NCBI GenBank assembly: GCA_964035575.1
Contig: OZ037835.1
Span: forward strand, 434,001-498,000
Length of the DNA: 64,000 nucleotides
Reading direction: 5' to 3'
Origin: Rhynchopus sp. YZ270_cl-10
Lineage: Eukaryota > Euglenozoa > Diplonemea > Diplonemida > Diplonemidae
Shown here one piece after another: positions 41,327 to 51,190 of the stretch. The translations under genes and the position numbers were made by a program. Positions within the stretch are counted from its first letter, which is position 1. Every line of letters starts with the position of its first letter. The notes below the pieces were generated by a model. It had not been told where the DNA came from, ran no database searches, and was given only the letters and a program-made list of their open reading frames with translations.

Positions 41327-41386
41327 CTTTGCCGCTTCACAGCTGGTATGTGAATGTGTTCACAGACCAGCTGTGAAGCGGCAAAG
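41327..41386. other. perfect hairpin, 21-bp stem, 18-nt loop
   Basis: CTTTGCCGCTTCACAGCTGG and CCAGCTGTGAAGCGGCAAAG pair exactly (21 bp with the next base pair). Size is compatible with a small-RNA precursor or a tiny foldback element. Confidence 0.85.
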
Positions 41387-41736
41387 TAGAAATCACCCCC
41401 AGCTTCGAGGGGCTCAGGGCTGTGTGACGCTGCTGATTTCGACACGTTGATCGCGCTTTGTGTGGTTTTGTGTATCCCAAAAGGAGTCATCACCCAAAGC
41501 ATTTTGACTAAACGTCTGAACCTGGAATCGATAGCAGACAGGAAAAAGAGGATGAGCAGGCAACGTCTGCCCGACCTGTGTGAAGTGAATCAGTGATTGC
41601 CTGATAGATGTCTGGGTAACCGTGTGTTCTGTGTGGGTATCCATGTACGGAGTATATCCCATTCCCCCCAGCAATTGCCAAAAACCGTGAGTGTGCGCGA
41701 TGGCCCATGGACCACCACGTCCAAGTTACCACCTAT
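41387..41736. other. intergenic, no gene recognised
   Basis: Only short unsupported frames on the minus strand. Confidence 0.35.
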
Positions 41737-41863
41737 GACTAGTCATATGACAAGGTGCAGATAAGACTAACTAACGACAAGACCCCTGTATGTAATGAGC
41801 GGCGTTAGGCCTTGTCATTTGACAGGGGTCTTGTCATTGGTTAGTCTTGTCATGCAACTAGTC
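41737..41863. other. imperfect long hairpin
   Basis: Arms GACTAGTCATATGACAAG..GACTAACTAACGACAAGAC and GTCTTGTCATTGGTTAGTC..CTTGTCATGCAACTAGTC pair over about 45 positions around a 32-nt loop, with one asymmetric bulge. Confidence 0.75.
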
Positions 41864-42400
41864 GTTGCGGTGCAATACACGACGGTGAAACCAGAACCCC
41901 CATAAATTTCACGACGATTTTTGAGGATTTTTTAGGTCTTACCAGAAATCAGCGCCGAAAGCTGTCCAGAACCACCCCCAAAACCATTGTACCACTACCT
42001 GATTTCGCCACCTGTACCACATGTTATATTACATGTACTACATGTAACAAAAGTTACATGTAATACCACATGGAACACCCGTAACACGTAATTCAGTCGT
42101 TGTGTACCCTGAGGGCCGTATGGGCCACCGTGTGTCTGTGTGTGTGTCCCACCAAAAAATCGCTGAGGGCCGTTAAAAAATGACCCCCCCTTATGGCAAC
42201 GACCTGTCAGCGACCTGTCAATATCGACCCTCCCCGGAGCACCATCGTTACTTTTATGTTTTGGTCAGCAAAATCACTCGCACACAACCTGAGGGTACGT
42301 GTGCGGTTGCCAGGTCTCGAAGCCCCGGTAGGGTAATCACACCAGTCAAGCATTAGTATCAAACCCCCAGTTTGTATAAGTTTTGTAAATAATTTTGTTT
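41864..42400. other. intergenic, short palindromes
   Basis: ACATGTACTACATGTAACAA and AGTTACATGTAATACCACAT near 42025-42085 are self-complementary. CAACGACCTGTCAATATCG-type words recur near 41190 and 42200. No gene. Confidence 0.45.
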
Positions 42401-42401
42401 T

Positions 42402-42460
42402 TGTCCACAATCTGTCTGCAGGGACTTCACAAGAAGCCTTTGTACTGTGATTTCACTTGG
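42402..42460 (+). ncRNA. repeat D copy 5, degenerate
   Basis: GTCCACAATCTGTCTGCAGG and AGAAGCCTTTGTACT align to copies 1-4; stems are largely lost. Confidence 0.3.
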
Positions 42461-42477
42461 AATATACCTGTAGCACT

Positions 42478-42800
42478 ACCAGTACACTAGTCGTACGACT
42501 AGTCGTACGACTAGTGGGTACTAGTCGTGCTACTAGTGTACACTAGTCGTAAAACACTAGTCATTTCGGCTAGTCGTGCTACTAGTCGTCCCCCTGACTA
42601 GACCGTGGTGCAGTACCCAGTACCCAGTACCCAGTACCCAGTAACGGGGAACCACAGGGGGAACCACACGGGAACCAGGGAACCGGTCCCCGGGAACCGG
42701 TTCCCTGGTTCCCCCCGTATGGTTCCCGGGAACCGGTTCCCGGTTCCCCGGTTCCCGGTTCCGAAATGACCGGTTCCCCAAAGTTTCGGTTCCAATATGA
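42478..42800. repeat. self-complementary simple sequence
   Basis: Iterated CTAGTCGTACGACTAG at 42486-42590, five ACCCAGT units at 42609-42642, then iterated GGGAACCGGTTCCC to about 42780. Each motif is its own reverse complement. Confidence 0.9.
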
Positions 42801-42835
42801 ATATTTCCCAAAAAAAATCGATCAAAAAGTCCAAA

Positions 42836-43600
42836 AAAAAAAAATTGTTTACTGGTGTTCTTCATAAAAACCCCAAAATGCTCGAGAGACTCGTTACTCT
42901 TTGCTTGTTGCTCAAAAGGATAAAAACGGGAAAAGGAAAAAATTAGGTTGTTTGTTGTTCGCTTCCACACCACTTCTGCACTCAGATTCAAGTCTTTTGG
43001 CTGTCCTTACAAGCGCCTGCCAAAACGCTCGCCTCGTGGGTGTGGACTTCCTTTTTTTTTGAAAACTTGGTTGTATTAGTGTAGACACCCGAGGATGAAC
43101 TCCACTATATTTTTTATTTTTTTGTTGTGTCGACAATCGCCGAGTAATCCCACCAGGTGGGAGAATTCGGGTCTGTACTCATTGTTGGCCGAAGCCTTTG
43201 TACTACGCAAGGTATAGACGTCGTTCGTCCTGAACCCTTGAGAGCAACTTTTAGGATGAAAAGAACCTTCAAAGGGGTAGTCCGCATCAAGGTGTTGTAC
43301 ACCATTGCACGGCTACATGCTAAGAAGGGGGTGTTGGAGGTTACAGTTAATAAACTGCCCTCTGTTCAAAAGTGGGAAAGTGGTGGTGGGGATTTTTTAT
43401 ATTTCTTTCTTCTTTTCTTTTCTCGACTTGATAACGGTAAATACGCAGATTTACGGTTTGAATGTGTTTTTCCTGAAGTACAGAAAATGTTGTGGAGCAC
43501 AAAGGGGAACAGAGAGGGGGAAAGCAAGTGGGGAAGTGGATACGCAGAACGCGCAACTTTTCACGAGGGTCTCGAGCATTTTTTCAAATACTACGTGTTT
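42836..43600. repeat. 700-bp duplicated block, copy 2
   Basis: Partner of 30536-31224. It has an added segment at about 43062-43112 (AACTTGGTTGTATTAGTGTA, ACCCGAGGAT) that also occurs at 61382-61432. Structured repeat D copy 2 lies at 43127-43253. Confidence 0.9.
43127..43253 (+). ncRNA. candidate structured RNA or SINE, repeat D copy 2
   Basis: Identical to copy 1 over the core, as part of the larger duplicated block. Confidence 0.45.
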
Positions 43601-43601
43601 A

Positions 43602-44349
43602 CAGGGCGTTCGCTATCGCCATCGTTTTTTCCTGATCGTGGCGAAATGCCAAAAACCCCGAAATTTTCGTTTTTTTACTAGTGCTTAAAATAGGTCAAAA
43701 AAAATTTTCCCGCCGGAGAGAAGTTAGTTCGTGGGGTGAATCCCTGGTACTGAATGGTCAAAAAAAATTTGCGATTTGCGCGTGATCCCTTCCCCAGCAC
43801 AAGTGATATTACAGCTGAACTTTCCTGATACTAAAACCAGCAAAACGATGGAGAATTTCATCAATCCCCCCTCACTGAGGGTCTCTTTGTGTTGTTTAAT
43901 CAAACAGATGTACAAGAGAGGCATCTGTCATATGAGACTTCATCCTTATTTTGATTATTTTCAACTCTCTGCCGTTGAAAGTAGAGTTGACACGAGCAGT
44001 GACACCTTCTATAACAGGGGGTACGGTACACCTTCAGCAGACTGCAGGATTGAGGAGCGAGCGGGAGTGCTGGGGAAACTTCCTCTCACGGCAGGCGGGT
44101 TTGCGGATGATTTTGAGTACAGTGGACACCCCTCTACGACCCCCCCTCCGGGGGGGTCTACAGGGTGGTGGGGAGAAATCTCTCTCTCTCTTTTTTTTTT
44201 TTTTTCCCCCCTTTTTTTATTTATTTATTTATTTATACAGGGTTTCGCCCCGGTGGGGCGAAGCCCTGGGGCGAAATAAAATGTCATTTTTTCAGGAAAA
44301 GATTTTTTTAACGAAAAAAAATATTTTTCGCCCCGGGGCGAACGCCCTG
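43602..44349. mobile_element. hAT-like MITE, 748 bp, 8-bp target duplication
   Basis: Ends are CAGGGCGTTCGC and GCGAACGCCCTG. CGTGTTTA flanks both sides (43594-43601, 44350-44357). An 8-bp duplication and CAGGG ends are the hAT pattern. The inner right part contains nested GGCGAAGCCCTGGGGCGAA palindromes. No transposase frame. Confidence 0.92.
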
Positions 44350-44357
44350 CGTGTTTA

Positions 44358-45370
44358 CTATAAAAAAAACCCCCTGTGCGGGTTGCTGGTTGGCTAAGGG
44401 TTGAATGTTGAAATGTACTTCGCAACACTGAAAGTGTCAAGAATTTGAAACATAAAAACATAAAATGTGTGTGTAATTCCTCAACGCTCCACATTCGTAA
44501 ACAATATAACCTACATCCTCAAACCTTTCTACCGACGTGATTATCATTGAACACATCCTCCATGACCCTAAAGACCCTCAGGGACGCTGCGTGAACAAAT
44601 AAAACCCTCCACCCTCCCATCTTTCTGTGTAACACAAAACAAGAATTAAAAGTACAAAAAAGCTTTTGAGTTGAGTTATAGAACGTTACGAGTTCCAAAT
44701 GATTTATGTTTTAAAATCTTAAGATAATTCCCTATGTATTTTCCTTAAGGAAAATACAGGCAAAAATCCAGGTAAAAATCACTTTGTACAGACTATGCCT
44801 GGCGGGCACAGGGTGTGACAAAACCAAAAAAAAATTGCTCGAATGGACGTTTCTGGGTTCCGGCATTTAGAGTCAAAAAAAATCTATTTTTTTTTTCGCA
44901 AAAATTTTTGACTTAACACTGGTTGTGCTTAGAAAACCCGAATTTTTTACCCTTGAAAAGTGCATTTGAGGAAGTCACAATGCGTCAAAATGAAAAGGTC
45001 GTTTTTGGCACTTTTAAAACCGGGCTCCGCTGAGTTCACCATATTTTTGCTCGATTTATTTAGTGGAGTAACTATTACTTTATCGTATGTGTGGACAAAA
45101 ATTTGGGACGGAGCGTAAATGTTTTTGGTTGACTTCCGCCCATGTGTTTGGGAACTCCTACTCCGATGACCGATTTGAGGATTCGAACAAAAATTTACAA
45201 AAACTTCCAAGGGTCTGTATTAATAAGAGTCTGTATAAATGGGACCTTTCTGTATCGTAAGGGCTTTCATGAACCCTGAGGAACCCTCAAAAGCTTTTGC
45301 TCTGTTCAACCCAAAAATATGGAAAAAACAGTCCACTACCCAAACACACGTGGTTCCGCCTCACAAAAAG
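44358..45370. other. intergenic, no gene recognised
   Basis: AT-rich; short frames only. No repeat partner recognised except the B-type sequence that follows. Confidence 0.4.
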
Positions 45371-45470
45371 TACAGAATAATAAGTGCAAATAAAAAAGAG
45401 GTCTGGTGGAACGCACACCTCCACCTGTCGGTGAAGTGTTTGAAGTCTCTGCTCCAACCCGCCCACAAAA
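45371..45470 (-). repeat. dispersed repeat B, copy 4 (diverged)
   Basis: GGTGGAACGCACACCTCCAC, CTGTCGGTGAAGTGTTTGAA and CTCTGCTCCAACCCGCCC. It lies 3' of the receptor gene, like copy 1. Confidence 0.65.
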
Positions 45471-45535
45471 TAGAAAAAGGAAGGGAGTAGGGGTACGATG
45501 TTCATTGAATGTAATCAAACAAGAACTCACCAGTG

Positions 45536-47941
45536 TCATCCGACCCGTGTAAAGTCAAGAGAGAGCGGGGAAAACGCCTTTGTCTCTTGTGCAGTCCGAA
45601 ACACCTGAGGTACATTAGCCTCCAGATCCGCACTCAGTTTCTTCTCAAAATCTCCGTTCACGATGGCAATCATAAACTCGTTCGCTTGGGCCTCAGCAGA
45701 CGTCTCTGTGTGTTCAAGTGCATACATCCACTCTTCGTTCGTTGAAGTTGGCATCCCAGTCACGTTGCACAGAATGACAGGTTTTCCGCTTTTTGGGTGC
45801 ACAACAGCATCGACAACAGTGTGTGGGAATCCCTTACAGCGTTCCATCAGCTTCACGTCTGTCGTGCAGGTCAGCTTTCTTGTCTTGTTGAAGGCCTCCA
45901 GCTGCGACACCCACGGAAGGCAGTCTGAGAGGACTGTGAACCGCCGCATGGTCTTCGTCCCCATGTTGCCTACCTTCGCCTTCCCACACGCCGCACCAAA
46001 CGACATCGTGAAGCCCTGGACGCTCCCCTTGATTTTGATCGCACTTTCGAGGGGCTTCGTGTAGTAAGAAGCCTTTGCTTTCACGGTGTTCCAACAAACT
46101 AGGAAGACGTCGCCTGTGAACGAGTCAAGCACACCTCCTTGCGTGCAGTCCAGAACAGTGCTGAGGACTTGCCCGTGTTGGGAGAGCAGTTCCTTGTCAC
46201 TGCATCCAGAAAAGGTCTGCGACCAGCCGACGATGTTGGCACGGAGGACACTGATTGGCTTGCTCTGCAGACACAGCGTCAGGTCGGCTTGGTGTGCTCT
46301 GTGCATCCTAGACCCTATGGACTGGACGGTGGTGGCAGTGCTACCACTCTTGTCACTTTGTGACGTACTCATCCCCGTGAACCCCTCCTCCTCTTCAGTG
46401 CTGTGCTGCTCTGCCAGAACAGACTCAGGCATGAACGCACGAAACTCTTGAAGTCTGTCAATCGACAGCGAGAGACCATGGATCAAAGACTTCACCTCGC
46501 TCACCATGAAGCATCTGGTCGCGTACTCCTCCACAGCAGACGCAGCAACGGCAGTGTCGAGGTTGCCCAACGCTTGGATCGCTTGCGACGAGCGTTTCAG
46601 GGGCAGTGCAATGAACACCACTTCAACCACAGAGATCATAATGTCAAAGGCAAGAACAACACTTGTGAAGATGATCAGCAGCACCAACGCTTTGTTCACC
46701 TCGCCTTGAATGGACGACACTGGACGCAGCCAGAACAGCTCTGCATTGCTGAAGATGTGTGTCTTCCTTGCAAAGTACTCATCTCCGTCAAGCGTCAGCT
46801 TTGTGAACACATCAAACGGTTCGGCGTTGAACTTCACATACGCTTGCTGCAGGTACTCGGGCAGGTTCGCAACACGGGACGCACACTCCAGGTCAAGATC
46901 GACGTTGGTCCCAACTGTCTGGCAACGTTCAGGGATCATGTTGTCACCTGTGGTGGAGACGTACACAACAGTCGTCACACGGTCGACAATCAGTGCTGTT
47001 GTGTCTGGACGGCTCTTCTTGTACTCAACGAAAGGTGGCACCCAAGACGAGTACAGAAACCCTACATAAAAAACAAGTCCACGGTAGCCTGACCACGGGT
47101 GTGGTGCTGGGGGCGGTACGTAGTAGGACTCCAGATCGGTAAACGTGTAGAGCAGGTCCCTTGAATACCACTTGACTGGCGCCCACCAGAATGAACCCGC
47201 AGCACCAGGTGCACGCCAATCCTCATCCCAGTCGCGAGTGTCATCAGCAGGAATGATCGGATTCTTCGGATCCCACCATGCTGGTAAGGTGCCGTCCAAG
47301 GCAGATAGCGCATCCCACATGTACAAGTAGTCGCCGAGGTACCCAAGCCCGTAAAGAGCCCATGCACGGACCCACATGTACAGCACCTCCCCTGTCGTTT
47401 CGTCCCTCGGAAAGTACTCAGTCTGGTTTTTGTGCGGTCCGTAATATGCGTACACGTAGTCCTGTGAGCCGTCCTTGCGCGGGTCCACCCACGCTAGTGA
47501 ACGGAACGCTGACCCGTCGTGCTTGTCGTACGGTATCGCAAAAATCCCGCAAGTGAACAGAATTGGCGACGAAGATACAAGTGAGAACAGCAGTGTGCGT
47601 GTGATGTTGGCCCACTCCTCTGAGTTGTTAGTCTTGATCGTCTCGAGTGAGTACAGTATTTTTTGCATGGCACCTGTGAACTCAGATGTCTTGTCCAGCA
47701 CTGCCACGATGCTGTCACGCAGACTGGCCACTTCTCCTGCGCTTGTCTCCTTCACAGACGCTTCAAGCGAGGAAAGACCTTGGAAGTAGAGGACAAGACC
47801 TCCAGCCATGGAGGACGCTGTGCTGAAGACAGTTGCCACCATGATCATCGACATGATGGGAACACCACATCCCTTCTTCTTGCTGCGGGCACTTGCTTGT
47901 TCTGGCATTATGTTTGCTCTTTCGCTATTGAAAACCTGCAT
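45536..47941 (-). CDS. transmembrane receptor with class III cyclase-like domain, paralogue 2
   Basis: The protein has 801 residues, starting MQVFNSERAN, and is collinear with the gene at 23206-25620: anchor at about 26-53, ectodomain to about 412, second membrane segment, LQEFRAFMPESVL linker and cyclase-like domain with Asn569 at the first metal site, Asp kept in TGDVFLV, and Pro/Gln in place of the catalytic Asn/Arg. By eye, residues 1-90 match the paralogue exactly and the region after 300 has fewer than about 20 differences, but residues 91-295 have about 55, including a two-residue deletion. The spacer before the cyclase-like domain is shorter by a few residues. The duplicated block is 45528 to about 48118. 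Its 5' leader holds a 10-bp minisatellite that the other copy lacks. Confidence 0.88.
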   Translation of the reverse strand: MQVFNSERANIMPEQASARSKKKGCGVPIMSMIMVATVFSTASSMAGGLVLYFQGLSSLEASVKETSAGEVASLRDSIVAVLDKTSEFTGAMQKILYSLETIKTNNSEEWANITRTLLFSLVSSSPILFTCGIFAIPYDKHDGSAFRSLAWVDPRKDGSQDYVYAYYGPHKNQTEYFPRDETTGEVLYMWVRAWALYGLGYLGDYLYMWDALSALDGTLPAWWDPKNPIIPADDTRDWDEDWRAPGAAGSFWWAPVKWYSRDLLYTFTDLESYYVPPPAPHPWSGYRGLVFYVGFLYSSWVPPFVEYKKSRPDTTALIVDRVTTVVYVSTTGDNMIPERCQTVGTNVDLDLECASRVANLPEYLQQAYVKFNAEPFDVFTKLTLDGDEYFARKTHIFSNAELFWLRPVSSIQGEVNKALVLLIIFTSVVLAFDIMISVVEVVFIALPLKRSSQAIQALGNLDTAVAASAVEEYATRCFMVSEVKSLIHGLSLSIDRLQEFRAFMPESVLAEQHSTEEEEGFTGMSTSQSDKSGSTATTVQSIGSRMHRAHQADLTLCLQSKPISVLRANIVGWSQTFSGCSDKELLSQHGQVLSTVLDCTQGGVLDSFTGDVFLVCWNTVKAKASYYTKPLESAIKIKGSVQGFTMSFGAACGKAKVGNMGTKTMRRFTVLSDCLPWVSQLEAFNKTRKLTCTTDVKLMERCKGFPHTVVDAVVHPKSGKPVILCNVTGMPTSTNEEWMYALEHTETSAEAQANEFMIAIVNGDFEKKLSADLEANVPQVFRTAQETKAFSPLSLDFTRVG

Positions 47942-47963
47942 TGAGTGGAAGTGGGGAGGTGGG

Positions 47964-48039
47964 ATGCTGCAGAATGCTGCAGAATGCTGCAGAATGCTGC
48001 AGAATGCTGCAGAATGCTGCAGAATGCTGCAGAATGCTG
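47964..48039. repeat. 10-bp minisatellite (AGAATGCTGC)n, 7 copies, in receptor 5' leader
   Basis: The same place in the paralogue (about 25645-25670) has one unit. It sits just upstream of the chosen start codon and shifts any upstream frame, which supports starting at 47941. Confidence 0.95.
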
Positions 48040-48118
48040 TCGCAAAATAAACTGGTGGGACCTTTGTTTTTGTGTAAACTGCGCAGAAGCGGCACCTGCT
48101 GGACCTGGTTTGTCATTG

Positions 48119-48688
48119 GCTCTCAGAGTCCGGTTAGGATCTGTCACCATCCACAGAGCACAAACGTGTGCAGCATCTTACCATTCTGCAACTGTCCCAT
48201 GTGCTCCCTATATGATGTGCCTCGTTCCTCTTTGCTCGTTGTGCAAAATAGTAAACGGGGGAAAGAGGAAAAATAAGTCTTTGTTTGTGTGTTCGCTTTC
48301 AATACGATGTGTTAACCACGAATAGTTGTGCTGACTATGTCGGACATATTCATCTGAAAAAAGGTAGAAAATCGCAAATTCGCATAAGGGGGAAAGGCGG
48401 AGGGGAGAGAAAGAGTGAAAAGGTTGAACGTTTCTTCCCAGAAGACAAATTTAGAGAACGTTAAAGTGCGAACGCCTCGCCGCGTCAATCGGCGGACGCA
48501 GGGCACTGGTTCTCACAACAGGCCAGATATCTTTTCACACCACTGTGCAATCGATGGAAACCAGTTGGGTTGAAACGTGTCGTGTCGTTCAGTGTCGTTC
48601 TGTCCGAGGACGCAGTCGAAGCGCAATTGCTGGTGTGGCAGGTTGCGATACGGAAAAAATAAAAGAAAAGAAAAAGTCTTTAGAGAAA
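48119..48688. other. intergenic with dispersed repeat E
   Basis: AAAGTGCGAACGCCTCGCCG and GGCGGACGCAGGGCACTGG at about 48464-48510 resemble AAAGTGCAAAAACGCCTCAC and GGACGCAGGCACTGG at 53845-53892. No gene. Confidence 0.5.
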
Positions 48689-49530
48689 ACAAGTAATTGC
48701 TATCGGAAAAAAAACCGGGTGTGCTGTGGAACTCCACTCTGAAAAAAATATAATCTACAACACGCCCAGCATTCTGCTCTTCTGCAGGTATGCTAAAACG
48801 CTCTTCGTACGCTGCTGAACCCACTGGGATGCCTGCATCTGAAACTTTTAAACAGTGCGGCTGTCCTCTTCGTCCAGCACCATCTGATCGATCGCGTTAT
48901 TGGACGTAGTCTCGGCAGGCTCGATAACCATTCGCTCGGGCGGCCTCGGCATGTTCCAGCTCGTAGTCGTCCACAGGCTCCCACGCATCGTCGTCGTCAT
49001 CAGAGCAGTGCGGAAGGAACACATAATGCACAGACGACAACACGTCGTCGATCGCACCAGGCATCGTCACATCAGCACCTCCAGAAAATCGCCAGGATAC
49101 TATGGTGGTTTCGAAAATCGCGCGGAGTTATCCACAGCACACCCCATTTTTTTTCTTAGCAATTGGTTGTTCTTGTTATTATTGTTTTCCCCACCCTTCC
49201 TTCAACCCGATCAGTTCGTATTGTTTTCGCGAAAACATGAAATTACACATTTCAAGAGAACAAAAAATTAAAAAGGGTTCGCCCCCTCAATGGGACGCCG
49301 GAAACCATAATTCCTCAGTGTCAGCCGCATCATTTCAATGAAACCAAAAAGTGTCTTATTTGCATTTTTGGGCTCCGCCCGTGCAGCGGTGGGGTCATTT
49401 CGGAAAATTGGACAATTTTTTGACCACTTAAATTTTGAGAAATATGAGCCCGGTTGCTTATACGTGGGGCCCATTTTTGGCCAAAATTTTTCTCAAAATC
49501 GACGAAATTAAAATTAGACCCCTTACCCCC
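48689..49530. repeat. dispersed repeat A copy 3 with 262-bp-type unit
   Basis: Same landmarks as copies 1 and 2. The unit part (GGGCTCCGCCCGTGCAG) starts near 49368 after a short extra sequence. Broken acidic coding end visible on the minus strand. Confidence 0.8.
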
Positions 49531-49779
49531 CCCCCCCCCCTAGTAGGGGGGTCCACGTAGAAGGAATTCCTTAAGGATTTGCTGTCCCAAACCCATTTTT
49601 TTGAAATTTAGGTGAAGAAACCCACTAAAAAGGTCGTACCTGGCCGCAAATCGCCCTGGGGATCACGAAAATATCCCATTAAACCACCTGACAACCTCTA
49701 CAGAGACTTTCCTGGTTTAAAAAAATCGGTTTTTTGTGAAAAATCTCCAAAAATAGCGTCATCAAATCGTCATCAACAT

Positions 49780-50560
49780 GGGCCAAAATGCAACACTTAC
49801 CAAAAAAATTCCCCAATCAGACAAAAATCCTTCTAAACACCCGAAAAACACCCCAGTCCACATCCGGTGGGGTCCCAGGGTGGAAATATATAGTTTTTAC
49901 AGCTTTTAGGGGTCCTGTGTGGGCCCCAGATGCATTTTGCAGTGGGTGTGTGTGCCCCAAACGCTTAAAAGTACCCTTTTTTTAGTCACTTTTTTGACTT
50001 TTTTTGTACCTGAAAACCCCCAAAAAAGTGCCAAGGTAGTCGGAATGGTGTCCAAACACCCAGGAAAATGTCCCCCAGACCCCATGTGGGGTGAAAAATA
50101 TCATTTTGGGCACTTGGGAGGGTTTTATAGGCCATGCAACACTTATGCAACACTTAAGCAACGGCTATGCAACGCCTAGCAGAAGACCACTTATTTACCA
50201 AAAAAAAAAAATACCAATTCATTCAAAACACCAAAAAACCACCTCGGTCCACCTCCAATGAGGTCCCGAGGTGGAAATGTGTGGATTTTGCAGCTTTTTG
50301 GGGTCCCTGGGGGGTTTTTGAGGGTGTTTTTGTGTCTGCAACGCTTAAAATAACGGTATTTCCCCCCATCCTTTTGACGTATTTCGCACCCAAAATAAAA
50401 ACCCTAAAAGGCGTATTCAGGCAGTCGCAGAAGTGTCTAAATCCCTCCGAACTGCCTGACAGACCTCCCGAGCTGTGGAAAATCGCACTTGCAACACTTA
50501 CTGGGGCTTTTTGGTCCCTGAAAATGAGAACGTACCCTGTGCCTAAGTGCAGTAAAGCCT
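49780..50560. repeat. diverged tandem duplication, period about 390 bp
   Basis: GTCCACATCCGGTGGGGTCC, GGTGGAAATATATAG and CGCTTAAAAGTACC around 49855-49975 correspond to GTCCACCTCCAATGAGGTCC, GGTGGAAATGTGTGG and CGCTTAAAATAACGG around 50248-50355. The following 150 bp also correspond. Confidence 0.65.
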
Positions 50561-51190
50561 TCCTTGCCTCCTCCTATGACCAATGATTCGTGCGAATCCA
50601 TTGTCGGTGTCCTTGACCAAGTTGCAAGCCACCACGGAAGGAGCCAGCACCCCGACAACACCGACCCACTGTCGCTGAAACCTAGACATCCTCTACAGTC
50701 TAGGTTGGGTTCCGTATCTCTCAAGGGAAGAACTTGCCGCAGGATACACCAAGCGCACCACAAAGGCAGGTCCATGCAAAGTACCCAGAAGTAGCAACTT
50801 GAAAAGTACAACACTAAAGTGCTTCATCTCTTCACAAAGACAGAGATGCAGGAATTTGCGGCAGATTGTGCACCCCTTGACGGCGAAGACACCGGTACGA
50901 TGAATAAGGAGCCTCTGGTCGCTATGCTGTCTCAGTGAGCAGTACAGGGATTCTATAGGCATATTAGGGGGTATAATTCCATGGAAAAAAGCGGAAAAAG
51001 CGGAAAAAAACACCAAAAAAATCAGAAAAAAGTGCGAAATAGTGCTCAAAAGTGTGTTTTTCGTGGTTTTGGGTGATTTTTTGGGGGTTTGGGGGTGTTT
51101 TGAGGTGTTTTTTCGGGTTTTTCGCGGGTTATTACAAAAAAAAGTGGTTTGGGACAGCAAAAACGGCCGGACGGACCCCCCTACCCCCCC
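50561..51190. other. intergenic, possible eroded coding sequence
   Basis: 50564-50940 has mixed-frame coding-like character on the plus strand (for example FTKTEMQEFAADCAPLDGED) but no intact frame and no recognised family. Confidence 0.3.
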
